A DNA stretch of 64,000 nt, from contig OX235279.1 in the NCBI GenBank assembly GCA_944472155.2, positions 141,208,920 to 141,272,919 on the forward strand, written 5' to 3'. This stretch comes from Trichobilharzia szidati (lineage: Eukaryota > Platyhelminthes > Trematoda > Strigeidida > Schistosomatidae). Positions within the stretch are counted from its first letter, which is position 1, and every line of letters begins with the position of its first letter. The position numbers and the translations under genes are program-made. Below are positions 46,966 to 58,007 of the stretch, in pieces. The notes beneath the pieces are model-generated. The model was not told the DNA's origin, did no database searches, and saw only the letters and a list, made by a program, of their open reading frames with translations.

Positions 46966-49140
46966 ATTTGAATAAGGCATTGAGAAGACAAATTTCGCGA
47001 GATGATATCATTTCGTAGTTTCTTTACAACCGCTTTACAACTAACATGGTTAACAATAATAAAATAAAGTTCATGACAATTACTCAGTTAAATAAAAACA
47101 AAAGTACATACTAATGACCAATCATATTTAGATAGGTCAAGTAGTCCAGGGTAGGCGAAGATTGAAGTCTATTGATTTTTGTACACACAGTTTAGGCTGT
47201 ATGTGATTAATCCAAAGTGCTTCCATCACCTTCAATAACCTTGAATTAGAGTTATGTGAAATAATTGTAAAACAGTCATTAATATTTATTTTGTGACCTG
47301 ACATTAATAAGTGTTTTGCAATGGATGATGCTGGATTTCTATTCAGATTACTGGCATTGGGATTTTCTGTGTGGTTTAGTAGCCATTTTGGAACATGTTC
47401 TTTCCGACGACATTGGAACATTCTGTTGGTTCTACCCATATAGGTGTCACCGCAGCTGCAGGTGAACTTGTAGATACAGTTTGAAGTAGAGTCCACAGAA
47501 TTTCGTCGTTTAATCGTAGGTACAGGGATTGAAAATGTTCGGCAAGTGAGGAAAAGAGATGCGGCGTAGATTGTGCGTTTGATGGCTGACCGGAGTCTTT
47601 GAGCTGTCAACTGCATAATCTGATCACCCTTGAATGGTAGGTTTATAAAGATAGCTTTCTTTGGTACCGAAGCTGTCTTTTCGAGATGTGGTCTTTCTTT
47701 ACTGTGACAAGTGATAAAGTTTTCCGGATAACCATTAGCTAATAAAACTGAATGTATATGTCGAAACTCATCCATCACTGTGTCACTCGTGCATATTTTT
47801 CGGGCCCTTGAGAACAAACATTTCACTAGGGAACGTTTATACTGGATAGGAACAAAACTGGTAAAATGAAGATATTGTCCACTCCACGTTTGTTTACGAA
47901 AAATAGATCTCTGAATCGTACCATCATCTCTCCTGGTCATTGTAATATCGAGGAAACCGAGTTTGTTATTCGATTCGCGTTCGGAAGTCACTCGGATATT
48001 TGGATGAATATGATTAAATAGAGTAATAAAGTTTTCAATAGATTTAATATTATCACCAATAATGAGAGTATCATCTACATAACGTTTATACAGTATAAAT
48101 TCTCCAAGAATACCTTGCATTTGTTTTTCCAATTTCGACATGAACATATCTGCTAACAGGGGCCCAAGAGGGCTACCCATCGCAACACCATCAATTTGTT
48201 TGTATGCCTTTTCTTGAAAGGTGAATCTAATATTTTCTGTACACATTAAGATGATGTCTCTGATGTAAGTTACAGGTAAGTTTATCCCACTGCTTGTGAT
48301 GTAATCGCAAATGAAATCAACAGTTTCATTAAGGGGAACATTGGTGAATAAAGATTCTATGTCAATTGAACACATAACCTTATCCTTGATGTTCAAGGTG
48401 TCTAGCGTATCTGTTAGATCAAATGAACTTTTTAGAGAATGATTTGATAATGAGTCTCTTACAGGCGTAAGGACTTCTGTAATCCATTTTGCAATTTTGT
48501 GGTATGGAGAACTCGACATGTCTAAGATGGGTCTCAGCGGGTTTCCAGTTTTGTGGATCTTCGGAAGGCCATAAAGCTGGGGAGTATGTGACCCAATTGC
48601 TTTAAGTTGTTTATAGAGTTTTTCATCTATAAAACCATGCATCAGTAAAATCTGAAGCTGACGGTTGATCTGCTTTTCCACAAGCAGCACATTATCAGTA
48701 GCATTGTCCACCAGAAATTTGGACTGATCTTGAAGGATATCATTCATTTTATTTTGATAATCCGATTTGTTCATAATGACAACACCTTCTCCCTTATCAG
48801 GTTTAAGGATAATAAGATTATCTTTTTCAATTAATTCCTTAAGTGCGGCGTGGTGTTCTTTTGATAAACCATTTTTCTGGTGTATTCTAGCATTTAGAAA
48901 TTGGTGAGAAATGTCTACCAGTTTAACTTTAAACCAGTCAAGATTATCTTTACTAGAAGGAGTTAAATCGGAGATTTGATCAAAAAGGTTTTCATACTGT
49001 GACTGAACTTCCATTTTGTTTATTTTCATAGGGATAGTTTTGTACTTCAATCCATAAGATAATGCTTCCAACTGTAGTTGGGATAGAGTGCAGTTAGATA
49101 AATTAATTATATGCTTGTGGATATCTTGAGGAAATTCCAA
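46966..49140 (-). mobile_element. Penelope-like element, long copy
   Basis: Minus-strand PLE comprising a 667-codon frame (47137-49140) and a 3' untranslated part (46966-47136). The 3' part is shared almost base for base with the truncated copy at 14125-14288, apart from a duplicated 'ctttacaac' stretch near 47030. No terminal repeats like those of the 16.5 kb PLE were found bordering this copy, and the 5' limit is unknown. Confidence 0.85.
47137..49140 (-). CDS. Penelope-like retroelement protein: reverse transcriptase plus GIY-YIG endonuclease
   Basis: The PLE protein primes reverse transcription at DNA cut by its own GIY-YIG nuclease. Residues, counted from 49140: NLIILKPDKGEGVVIMNK (about 108-125), LYGLPKIHKTGNPLRPI (189-205), CSIDIESLFTNVPLNE (257-272), QIDGVAMGSPLGPLLADMFM (315-334), YKRYVDDTLIIGD (351-363, catalytic DD at 356-357) and KLGFLDITMTRR (393-404). 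The GIY-YIG domain follows: IYKFTCSCGDTYMGRT (556-571, with a CxC pair) to about 645 (a glutamate at 640). There is no stop or frameshift in 667 codons. The first codon is TTG and a TGA lies a few codons upstream; the first ATG is codon 38 (49029). The frame may be N-terminally truncated or joined by splicing to an upstream exon. Confidence 0.9.
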   Translation of the reverse strand: MEFPQDIHKHIINLSNCTLSQLQLEALSYGLKYKTIPMKINKMEVQSQYENLFDQISDLTPSSKDNLDWFKVKLVDISHQFLNARIHQKNGLSKEHHAALKELIEKDNLIILKPDKGEGVVIMNKSDYQNKMNDILQDQSKFLVDNATDNVLLVEKQINRQLQILLMHGFIDEKLYKQLKAIGSHTPQLYGLPKIHKTGNPLRPILDMSSSPYHKIAKWITEVLTPVRDSLSNHSLKSSFDLTDTLDTLNIKDKVMCSIDIESLFTNVPLNETVDFICDYITSSGINLPVTYIRDIILMCTENIRFTFQEKAYKQIDGVAMGSPLGPLLADMFMSKLEKQMQGILGEFILYKRYVDDTLIIGDNIKSIENFITLFNHIHPNIRVTSERESNNKLGFLDITMTRRDDGTIQRSIFRKQTWSGQYLHFTSFVPIQYKRSLVKCLFSRARKICTSDTVMDEFRHIHSVLLANGYPENFITCHSKERPHLEKTASVPKKAIFINLPFKGDQIMQLTAQRLRSAIKRTIYAASLFLTCRTFSIPVPTIKRRNSVDSTSNCIYKFTCSCGDTYMGRTNRMFQCRRKEHVPKWLLNHTENPNASNLNRNPASSIAKHLLMSGHKININDCFTIISHNSNSRLLKVMEALWINHIQPKLCVQKSIDFNLRLPWTT

Positions 49141-49383
49141 AATACAAAAATGTCAGCTAATCTTCGCTCTTCGTAAGATTGTTTGGAGTTTGTTGACTGT
49201 ATTTAGAAATAAAACTAAACCCATGGAGATCTTATTTCAGAAAAACAAGATAAATGGAATTCACGAAGAACAATTCCTTGAAAGACAAGAGAAAGCCTTA
49301 ATTTTTATGTGCTCATCAAACTGCACACACTGACAACATGAAACTGGACAATAATATTTTTTACAGTGTACAACACATTTTTG

Positions 49384-49592
49384 TTAGGACGCTCGCCGAC
49401 CATGCACGTGGTCCGGGGTTCGATCCCCAACCGACGCACTCGTTTACCTCGCTAAGCCAGAAATAATGCTGGCGAACAGGAAAGGTTGGGCATGAGGCTA
49501 GCAGCCCCATCCTGTAAAATAAACACTGCTACAGAAACTTCAAGCCACAAGCTTGAAGCCCTATGTTGCACTGGGGAACGTGAAGGAAAAAA
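49384..49592 (+). repeat. tRNA-derived SINE, head A with body 1
   Basis: Starts inside the A box ('gttaggacgctcgccgacc'), keeps the B box ('ggttcgatcccc') and the full body to 'ggggaacgtgaagg', then a short A-run at about 49588. The first bases of the tRNA head are missing. It is the least diverged body-1 copy in the window by eye. Confidence 0.85.
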
Positions 49593-49889
49593 AACACATT
49601 TTTGTTCATTAGCATTTGCAAAAGAGCATTGTATTTCAGTCGTGCAACAGATGGGTGTGAGTAACGCACACCACTTCACCTTAGCAGCTTCTGATCCGTT
49701 ACCGTATAAACCCATTGACCAGAATTCCTTAGAATCCTACGTCTAGTAGTTATATGATAACGCGAATGATCGGCAATATCACATATTTTGCCTACGTTTA
49801 ATCACCATCTTCAGGCAATGTTTAGTAATATACTACGAATTGTTTTTTTTCTTTCAGTTGTAAGTCGGATACTTCAAATATTTCATTGA

Positions 49890-49960
49890 ATAGATACTGA
49901 CTGAGTGAGTCTCAACATAGAAAATTGCACAGAAAGGCAGCAGTTCATGTTGCTACACAC
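49890..49960 (-). pseudogene. RTE-like subtype 2, 3' UTR end only
   Basis: The minus strand reads 'acatgaactgctgccttt', 'tctatgttgagactcactc' and 'agtcagt', matching the 3' end of the copies at 31.5 and 41.3 kb. Only the last 70 or so bases inserted here. Confidence 0.65.
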
Positions 49961-50129
49961 TTCGGTTGGTCTTTACAACATTAGAGTTAGTGACAACCCA
50001 CAAACAGATGATAAGGTTTTTTTATTTAGGCTTTTAATGTAAAACCAAACGGTGACGAATTTTGGAATAATCAGAATTGAATATCGCTGAACCTGAAATA
50101 CAAGTCGGTAGATTGGATTTTGCATTGAT

Positions 50130-50790
50130 GATCATGTTATTATTATTGTATCCTTTAATTCCTACAGGAACATAGGGCTTCAGCCGTGCGTCTCCATTGC
50201 GTTCGGTTCTCTGCCAGAGTCTTCACCTGGCTCCATGTCTGCCCACACGCTTTCATCTCCTCTTCACATGACCTCTCCAAGTCACCCTTGCACTGACGAC
50301 CAACTAGCCGCTTCCCTTTCGGGTTCCACTCGAGTAATGGCTTGTCTAGTGATGTCACTTGATGGTTTGTTTCCTCAGAGTATGGCCAATCCATCTCCAT
50401 TTCTTCCTGCCTATTTGTTTCACAATTGGTTCCTGGTTGGTTCGCTCCCAGAGATCTCTATTTCTGATCTCTTCTGACCATCTGATCTTGAGTATTGAGC
50501 GAAGACAACTGTTAATGAAGGTCTGTAGTTTGTTTGAGATGCTCTTTATGACGCGCCAAGTCTCTGATCCGTATAGTAGCACTGACTTCACATTGAAGCT
50601 GAAAATCCGGATCTTATTTTCGATGCTGAGAGTTGTTGACCTCCACACAGACTTAAGAGTAGTGAAATCTTTTCTTGCTTTTCCGATCCTTGCTTTGATA
50701 TCCTCTTCAGTCCCGCCTGTAGTTGAAACGATGCTTCCAAGGTAGGTAATAGAGGTTGTTTCTTTCAGGCATTGCCTACACATTTACTGT
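50130..50790 (-). pseudogene. RTE-type retrotransposon, 3' fragment (subtype 1)
   Basis: Minus-strand C-terminal part of the RT protein: [93 protein letters not shown]. The frame then shifts at a 4-base insertion also seen in the 34 kb copy, and LEWNPKGKR and EEEMKACGQTWSQVK follow in other frames. It ends with an (ATA)n-type tail at about 50130. Nothing upstream of the thumb region is present. Confidence 0.85.
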
Positions 50791-53700
50791 ACTTCTGGAT
50801 TATGCGGTTTAAATTGTGGAAGTTGGATTGTTCTCGGAACTTCTAGTAAGTCTGGATAGGGAGTAAACTCTCATCCAGTAAAAAAAGATGTATCATGTGG
50901 TCTATACTGATATGAAAACCGAGACACAGTTGGAATTAAAAATAAACTAATATTCAATGGATTATCCTTTTCAGTATGTGGGCCAAAGTAAAGGATATTT
51001 CATGTCTCTACAAAATGATACATGTAAAGTTAGATGCAGGTCTTGAATTACTTTTACACTAAACTAAGTATACAATAGTATATTTATTACTGCGAATGAA
51101 TAGAGTAGTGACAGTTAATGATAAGTGTTCTTCAGTAAGCATATCATTCAAGAAAATAAACAACCTTTCGACGAATATTTTACTGTCATTTGAAAAGACC
51201 AGCTTTGAAGATAACATTGTTTTTTAAGAAAACCAAGTTTCTTTGTTTATTTGATTAACCTAATCACATACTTCACTAGAATGACAGCTGCAAAAAAGAC
51301 AGTTTTTTATACACCCGTATATGAAGCCATATGTTCCATTCAGAATATAGTAATAATAATAACAATAGTATACCTAGGAAAATCGTTTCACCATAGCAGA
51401 ACTGGGCTGCGTCCATAGACATCCTGAAAACATGCACATAGTATGACAACACGTACTAGGAATCAGTACACACTTATTCTTTCATTACTTTAGGCAGGCA
51501 AAGTGTGGGAATGTGGATTTCGGAATGCTTATTCGAGCAGTGAGCAAAAGTAAATTTACTGATTACAATTGTCTGTATCCACTATCCGAAACCTGAAATC
51601 TATAACTGGATGAGCTTGAAACACTAGTCATGTCAGCGAAAATCCTTAGCTGGTGGCTTCTAATGTTTTAAGAATTCCGACCAAGTAAACTACACTTCCA
51701 ATATCGTTTTCACCATCTGGTGTAAACCAAATTGGTTTCATTGTGCTCGCTTCTTGGTTGTAAGACAAAGGTTCCTGGTCTTCGGCGAACTTCTACCCCG
51801 TTGGTCCCGCCACTCGACTGTCGTAGCTCTGGTTGACTCCAAAAAGGAGTGGCGCTGGGGTTGACTACATGTGGTTTGTAGTATGTGGTGTTAATACCGT
51901 TCCGCTGCTGTGAATGCAACTGACCAATCCACCCATTAGTAGTGAGGTCGAAAGCAGAAATAATAGCATTAATAATAATTGTGTAGACTTGAAGAGAAAA
52001 AGGTGAGATTTAATGAGTGAAATAAATAAGTAATTTGACAAAATGTGAATGATAAAAAATAAATTAGACAAGGCAAAACGGGTAGTGATAAAGGGCGAGT
52101 ATTGATGTACACCCATTAATAGTGTGGTGTGTGTGTTTTAGGTAGAAATATAGGATTTAGTCCTTGTGTTTCTTCATGACTGTCCAGTCCCCTCTTATAG
52201 CTTCCCACAGCTGTTTCTCGTATGCCATTCATCATTATTTGTGTTAATGACTACTGTAACCATGTAAAATGTTACATTCACTTGTATAAAGGCGTTTTCC
52301 TGGTTCCTGGCCAGGTTGCTGCCAACGAGTAACGAAAAAATTACATCTGATGGATAGAGGACGAAACATTTTACAGGAAACAAGTAAATCAATGTTATCG
52401 ATGTTAATAAATCTTGAGTGGGCATTCAATGAACTCGTTTACTCGAACCAGTATCCTGCTTGTTAGCGGCAACCATCTACGTCGTGACTTAGGGGTTCGC
52501 TCGTTGATAGAATATTGGGGTAATGTGATCTGAAGTATTGCTGTACATTACACTGACGTTATTTGTAGCCCTTTTCAATGTATTGGCAGTTTAGAGGGTG
52601 CTAAGTGTGCTGAGGTTCACGGATAGTACAAAGTACAATAGCGCAAGACCTAATACCCAAAACTTCTATGGTATTCGTTCCGCGTAGACCAAAGGCAAAG
52701 CAAGACACCAGAATTGACCGTCCAAATTATGAATTATATTTAGGGACAAAATCAAAGTGCGAGATGATAGCTTAACTAGCTAGGAATCGTGAACGAACGA
52801 ATGTAGCACGATGGCTTGCCAAATGTCGTCGATGTTTGGCCAGCAGCATTCAGCTAAACAAATCGACTAAATGAGCGAGGTTCAGCATAAATGCTGATGA
52901 TGAACGCTGTGGCCACTAATTCTGGGAATTACCTACCGCAACTTCAGTAATCAGCAGTCAATCAAATAGTCAAGCTGTTGTGTAATTGGCTTCCTACTTT
53001 GGCTAATGCTTGGTTGGTCAAACTTCGACCTACGGTCCGTCTTTTAACAACGCTTGCGTTGAAATAGATTTGGTTATCAGATACGTCAAATAGTATTATG
53101 AGTTCAGGAGAGTTGTCTTCGGGCTGCAGCAAATTTTTCTGATACCGTTATTGACAAGTGTAAAATTGCACAGTAAAGAATTCACCTGTGTTGAGGAAAT
53201 GCCCTCAAGTTCGTCAGGGAAATCTCATTGAAAGTACAAACAAATTTCTACACACGAATTTATCGAGATTACTGTAGATCATGTTACTTCGTTGTCCATT
53301 TATTGATCGAATCAAACTCTCAAATTTATTGGTATGCGTGACCCAAACGGATCGATAAGGTCAGAGGAATGATTTACGGTGTTGTAAATGTAGTTGTAAT
53401 GCATCCGTCCGTAACCCTGCTATCCGTTCATACCTGCAGTTGCTATGAATTTGGCAAGACGTTGGTTGACTGGCGTTTCTTAAAAGCGTGTTATTCAAAC
53501 TGTACTGGAATACAATATCGGCAAGATATCTGCACAGCGAGGTTCATCCGACTGCTTGTCTAATGATTTGTTGCCAGTTGGTTGCTTGGATCTTCATACT
53601 TTGCATGAAAATACCTTGAGATCACTCTAATCTTCAGCAATATTAAATGACGCGAAATTTCAAGTAACATGGCTAGGATGAGGCCATTTAATGCAGTTAA

Positions 53701-53879
53701 TCCATAACTCCACATATATTTACAAAGTGATACAATCCTATTGAACTTCTTTCCACCAGCTTTGTGATTCTGAGTGAAGGATCCCAAAGCTTTAGGATGT
53801 TTTTCCCTTCATCTGCTTAATCAATGACCTCTCAAAATGTTTGTTGTCCGTGAACTGAAATCTTTAATAAGTTTTAAGG
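50791..53879. other. Anonymous DNA, no recognised gene
   Basis: The stretch 51700-53850 is less AT-rich than most of the window but yields no protein motif in any frame. A short direct repeat ('cacccattagtagtgaggt' near 51930 and a variant near 52112) could mark the ends of an unrecognised small element. Nothing firmer can be said. Confidence 0.35.
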
Positions 53880-55000
53880 GCCAAGTTAAGCTTTAGACAC
53901 CAATAAGTACCAATCAGCGATGACGTCGAATTATCCAATCAGATTCACGAACGTAGTTCAACGTTGTATAGCGCTTGATTCATTTCAATGCGTTCCCTAA
54001 CAAGGTTACGTTTGCAGTTCGAGGAGGATTGTGTAGTTCAGTATTGCCTAGACTTAGGCTTGCTATGAAAGCAGAGAAAGTGTTCCTGTGGTGGTGTTAT
54101 GACTCTGAAAAGCTATTCGAGGTCAACTGATGGATTTGTCCATCGTTGTGGAATATGTTGGAAAAGAGTTAGTATTAGAGATGGTAAGCTGCTAATTTTA
54201 ATATTTCGTAGGGACTTTTTTTGCTAGATCACATCTCTCTCTAACCCAAATTTTGTATATTTGCAACTATTGGGTACTGGAGCAGCCAGTGAGAGCGGCA
54301 GCTGCGGAGGCGGAAAATAGTCTCGTCTCAACAGTCCAATATTGGACCTTATGGTATCAGCATTGTAGAGATATCGCATCATGGTAAATGGACAGAATTA
54401 CTTCACTGTTAGGCGGGGAGGACGTAGTAGTGCATGCAGACGAGACAGTGTTGATAAAGAAGAAATACAATCGGGGTAATCAGGGAGCAAATAACATTTG
54501 GGTTATCGGTTTATACGACACGTCCCTTCGAAAATGGTTTGTTGAAAGGATAGGACACAGGAAGGCGAGCACTCTGATCCCTATTATAACTCGACTTGTG
54601 AAAAGGGGATCAATTGGGCATACGGATGAGTGGAAAGGCTACGATTCCTTGTCATCTCTGGGTTACATTCAGCATAGAGTGAACCACTCGAATGATTTCG
54701 TCGATCCTGTTACTGGGACTCATACCAATTCAACTGAAGGTTTTTGGGGGAGATTGAAAAGTAGAATCCGGGCTATAAATGGATTGCAAAAGAAAGTCAT
54801 TTTTAGTCATTTGGACGAATATATGTACAGAATGTGGTGCGATTTTTCTATTGACAGTCCCATGTTGAATTGGGAGATGTTTTTGTCTCATGTACGAGAA
54901 AGATACCCATTGTAACGGTTTTATACTTTTTTCTATGAATTTTTGTACAAATATACGCTTCCACTTATCATAAACGTCTCTTTAATGTGATTGATAAATT
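53880..55000 (+). mobile_element. Merlin-type DNA transposon, inactive copy
   Basis: Contains the transposase relic at 53988-54915 with short flanks. The 5' flank has 'ccaatcagcgatgacgtc' and the flank after the second copy (about 55440-55460) has a reverse-complement echo ('gacgcgtctgattgg'). This suggests decayed terminal inverted repeats, but I could not fix the ends or a target duplication. Merlin elements, related to bacterial IS1016, are known in schistosomes. Confidence 0.7.
53988..54915 (+). pseudogene. Merlin transposase with a 28-nt micro-intron and two in-frame stops
   Basis: From ATG 53988: LQFEEDCVVQYCLDLGLL, then TGA (54066-54068), then the zinc-finger region KQRKCSCGGVMTL, DGFVHRCGICWKRVSIRDG. 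At 54184-54211 a GT...AG stretch of 28 nt shifts the frame by one. Removing it restores the family motif SIRDG-TFF and the block RSHLSLTQILYICNYW. A second stop, TAA, is at 54385-54387. The catalytic part then reads on without interruption: VVVHADETVLIKKKYNRG (first D), GHTDEWKGYDSL (second D), GTHTNSTEGFWGRLKSRIR (E), and ends RERYPL. DDE residues are D18, D80 and E117 counted from 54388. The start and both stops are read directly; the intron is inferred. Confidence 0.88.
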
Positions 55001-55119
55001 CAAGGTCGTTTGCTGATTGATTGTTATTGGTGTCGAAAGTTTAACTTTGCCGTTTTAAGAATAGTTTGTGAACCATGTCTAAACCATGGCACTGTTGTGG
55101 TTGGAACTATTCCTTTTAT

Positions 55120-55385
55120 CATTAGGTGGTGGCTCAGTGTGGTGGTGAAGAATAATGATTTCATCAATCCTATCGATGGAACTCACAATAAGTGCATCGA
55201 AAATTTTTGAAGTCACCTCAAAAAAGGACCAAATCAGTGAATGGATCAAGAAACACAATGATATAAAGTTATCTCGATGAGTTTATGTACGGGGCTTGGT
55301 TTGACATAACTATGAAGACTCCTATGAGAAATTGGAGGATACTTTTAGAACATATACGAGAACGTTGTCCTTTGCAACTATTTTT
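55120..55385 (+). pseudogene. Second, divergent Merlin transposase fragment
   Basis: The frame gives NNDFINPIDGTHNKCIENF, a stop, SHLKKGP, then after a frameshift SYLDEFMYGAWFDITMKTPM and NWRILLEHIRERCPL. These align with NDFVDPVTGTHTNSTEGFW and HLDEYMYRMWCDFSIDSPM of the first copy, at roughly half identity by eye. Only the C-terminal third is present. It lies about 200 bp downstream in the same orientation but belongs to a different Merlin lineage, so it is not a recent tandem duplicate. Confidence 0.8.
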
Positions 55386-56044
55386 TAACATTTAATTTTT
55401 TATATAAACGTTTTATTCAAATTATGCGCTCTTACCCTGGACGCGTCTGATTGGTCAACGTTTTCATTGTCAAGGCCGTTTATCCGTTCGATAGGTAGTT
55501 TCGGTATGGGCTGCTGTAGTTTAGAGTTACCAATAAGGGTTTGAAAATTTATGAAACTTCACAGTAGACGGTAAGTTGAGCATTATTTTGGTATTAGCAG
55601 ATACAAAAGAGCAGCTTTGCGACGATAAACAGATTTCATGATGGAGGTTGTTCCGTTGATCATCATATGTGCTAACAATATTCTAAATATCTATCTATCT
55701 AGTTGATTCAAAACACCGTTCAAGTAATACAAACGTAGAAAGCAGCATTACTGTACATTTGCAGTGCTCCAATACAGTACTTTGGTGAGAATGTTAGGCT
55801 GTGTACTCCACTCCAGGTTTGTATGAAAGGATTGCGGATATTCTGAGATGTGGCTTGCTTAACAAAAAGTTGAATCAACCAAAAAAGGAAATGAGAACAG
55901 TATTAGAGGAACGCTGATTGTATTAAATAAGTATGATAATTCTGCCCGTTTCTGTTAATGCGTCGAGGGAACAGAGCTGTTGATGTACGTAAGTCAAAGC
56001 GGAAAGAAAAACATCACGAATTTTCAGCGTGTGGCAAACTGTGT
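55386..56044. other. Unassigned spacer
   Basis: May contain the 3' end of the second Merlin copy (to about 55500). No coding signal. Confidence 0.35.
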
Positions 56045-56087
56045 CAAGACTGTTTTAGGAGAAATGTTTATTTAGTAGATGGGTGAA

Positions 56088-57310
56088 TCATTGTATTGTG
56101 GTGTTGGTTTTTATTTTACTTGGCAAGAAGTTCCTTATTTGCCTATATTTAACTGTGCAGAAGTTGGAGCGAGATTTCGTTCTACAAAGAATATGACTTA
56201 GAGAAGACCCGTTGCTGCGTATCTCATAAGTCGAAAAAGTAAAGTGAAGGTTATTATTGAGAAAGTATACTATTCCTTTGAGAATTTTAAATAGGAGAGT
56301 GAGATTAAGTCTGTGGCGCCTGAACCAAAGGGGTTCGATCTTAAGAGTTGTGCAACGACAGTTGTAGGGAACTTTCAGACTTGTTCTTAAGATCCTACTC
56401 CTTTGGACACTTTCAATCTTTAGTTTGTGCTTAACAGAAATGCTATCTAGGATAAATGGCCAGTATACTAGAAGGGGCAGTATGTGCGTTTTATACAGTA
56501 GCATTTAAGATTCCTGGGTTTGAAAGTTATGAAATCTTCTGGCTTTGGAAACTTGGTTGGTAACATAGACAGAATTTTAAATCAACAGAGTAACGGAGCC
56601 CGACGGCAAGTACTGAAAGGAAAAATAGTGATTGGCTTGTCGTATATAGTTATGTGTGATGCGATACGAAGGCGAGCTGACCATAACAGACCAAACTTCT
56701 CCACGTTGATCGTCCACGACCTACACCAAGTCTCGATATTGTCAATATCCGATTAAGGTTTATGAAACACGTTTGTCACTTCTTGGGTAGTATTGTGGCA
56801 GGCCACCTCAAGTCATTGACATATAAGAATGAAAAGAGGCCTTAGTACACCGCCTTGAATTAAGCCAATTCATATAGAAGAGGTACTGGAAACAGTGTCG
56901 TTAGTATTAACAGATCGGGAGCGACCACATATAAATGGATTACACCACTGTAAGAGATTGCCAGATATAGCGCAAGCCTTTAGTTTTTCAGGAGTAAATT
57001 GTGATATACTTTATCGAATGCCTTCTTAAGATCAGTATATATAATGAGCACAAAGAATTTTTTGTCTGTAAGTCCAGTTATAAAATCATATAGTTCCAAA
57101 TGCCAAGTCATACATAACCTGGACTTTATAAGACCATGCTGAGAAGGTGCTACGAGGTTTTCAGTCAATAAGAAGTCAGTGATTTTGGTACTGATTATCT
57201 TCCCAAGTATCCCTGACAAGGCAGATGTTATATTGATCGGCCTGTAATTCTTTACATCACATTTTGAGTCGGACTTAAATGTAGGGATAATATATGCCCG
57301 CTTTCATTTG
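56088..57310 (-). pseudogene. CR1-like reverse transcriptase, broken
   Basis: RT boxes appear in separate frames: RAYIIPTFKSDSKCDVKNYRP and ITSALSGILGKIISTKITDF (57300-57150), LVAPSQHGLIKSRLC, VLIIYTDLKKAFDKVYHNLL (56990-57050), GLIQGGVLRPLFILICQ (about 56860), and the C-terminal YKTHILPLLVYWPFILDSIS, IESVQRSRILRTSL and LWFRRHRLNLTLLFKIL (56088-56504). The YxDD box region between is not readable; either it is deleted or mutated. It cannot encode an active enzyme. Confidence 0.8.
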
Positions 57311-57406
57311 GAAGCATAAACTTCATTCGTAAGGGACGTAGAGAATATTTTAAGCAGAAGGAGAGGGAGATTGGAGCCACTAATTTTTTAGTAAGGATGA
57401 GAGGAT

Positions 57407-57649
57407 TCAGTCAGATCCAGGAGTATTGAAGAATTTCAATGAACGTACTGCACTTTCTATAACATCAACAGGACAAATTTTGAAGTTACTTTTAAGGGCG
57501 ACAAGTTCTTCTTTGTAAATTTTACTGGCATTGTCTTGTCTGATTTCATCATATACCTTTAGGATGCAAATGAGAGAGAAGTCCATAGATTTATTATAAG
57601 TTTTACGGAGCCTCCTTAGCTTGTTCCTGGTAGCATTCGATATGTACAT
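57407..57649 (-). pseudogene. CR1-like linker between endonuclease and RT
   Basis: An 80-codon frame with RNKLRRLRKTYNKSMDFSLI, CPVDVIESAVRSLKFFNTPGSD. The end corresponds to the conserved '...GSDGIP' approach to RT box 1 in non-LTR elements. Confidence 0.65.
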
Positions 57650-58007
57650 TTGCGTTTGGATTTATACCAAGGGATAGATTCGATGAAGCAAACTAATGTG
57701 TTGGAGTAGAAACTGACAAGAACGGCATCAATGTCTGCCGAGGAGAAAAAGGTACCCCAGTCCTGGGAACGAATAAAGGACGGCGTTCTTTCCTACTTAT
57801 CTTTTGAAAAGCCTCTGACTTTTACTGTCCAGTGACAGCCTTTGCCTGACCCACTTGCTGCTAGGTTAAAAGTAGAAATGACCATGTTGTAGTCGCTACC
57901 AGAGAATGAAGGCTCAGCTTGAGTACTGACAGGGATAATGATGTATGTGAAGATAAGGCCTAGGATGTTGGATTTAAGTTTGGGCCATTAACATTTTGTG
58001 TCCATCC

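Noticed and set aside
54385..54413. A second micro-intron in the Merlin transposase starting at 'gtaaatgg'
   Set aside because: A GT...AG stretch is present, but removing it breaks the frame. Reading through keeps the frame with a single TAA stop.
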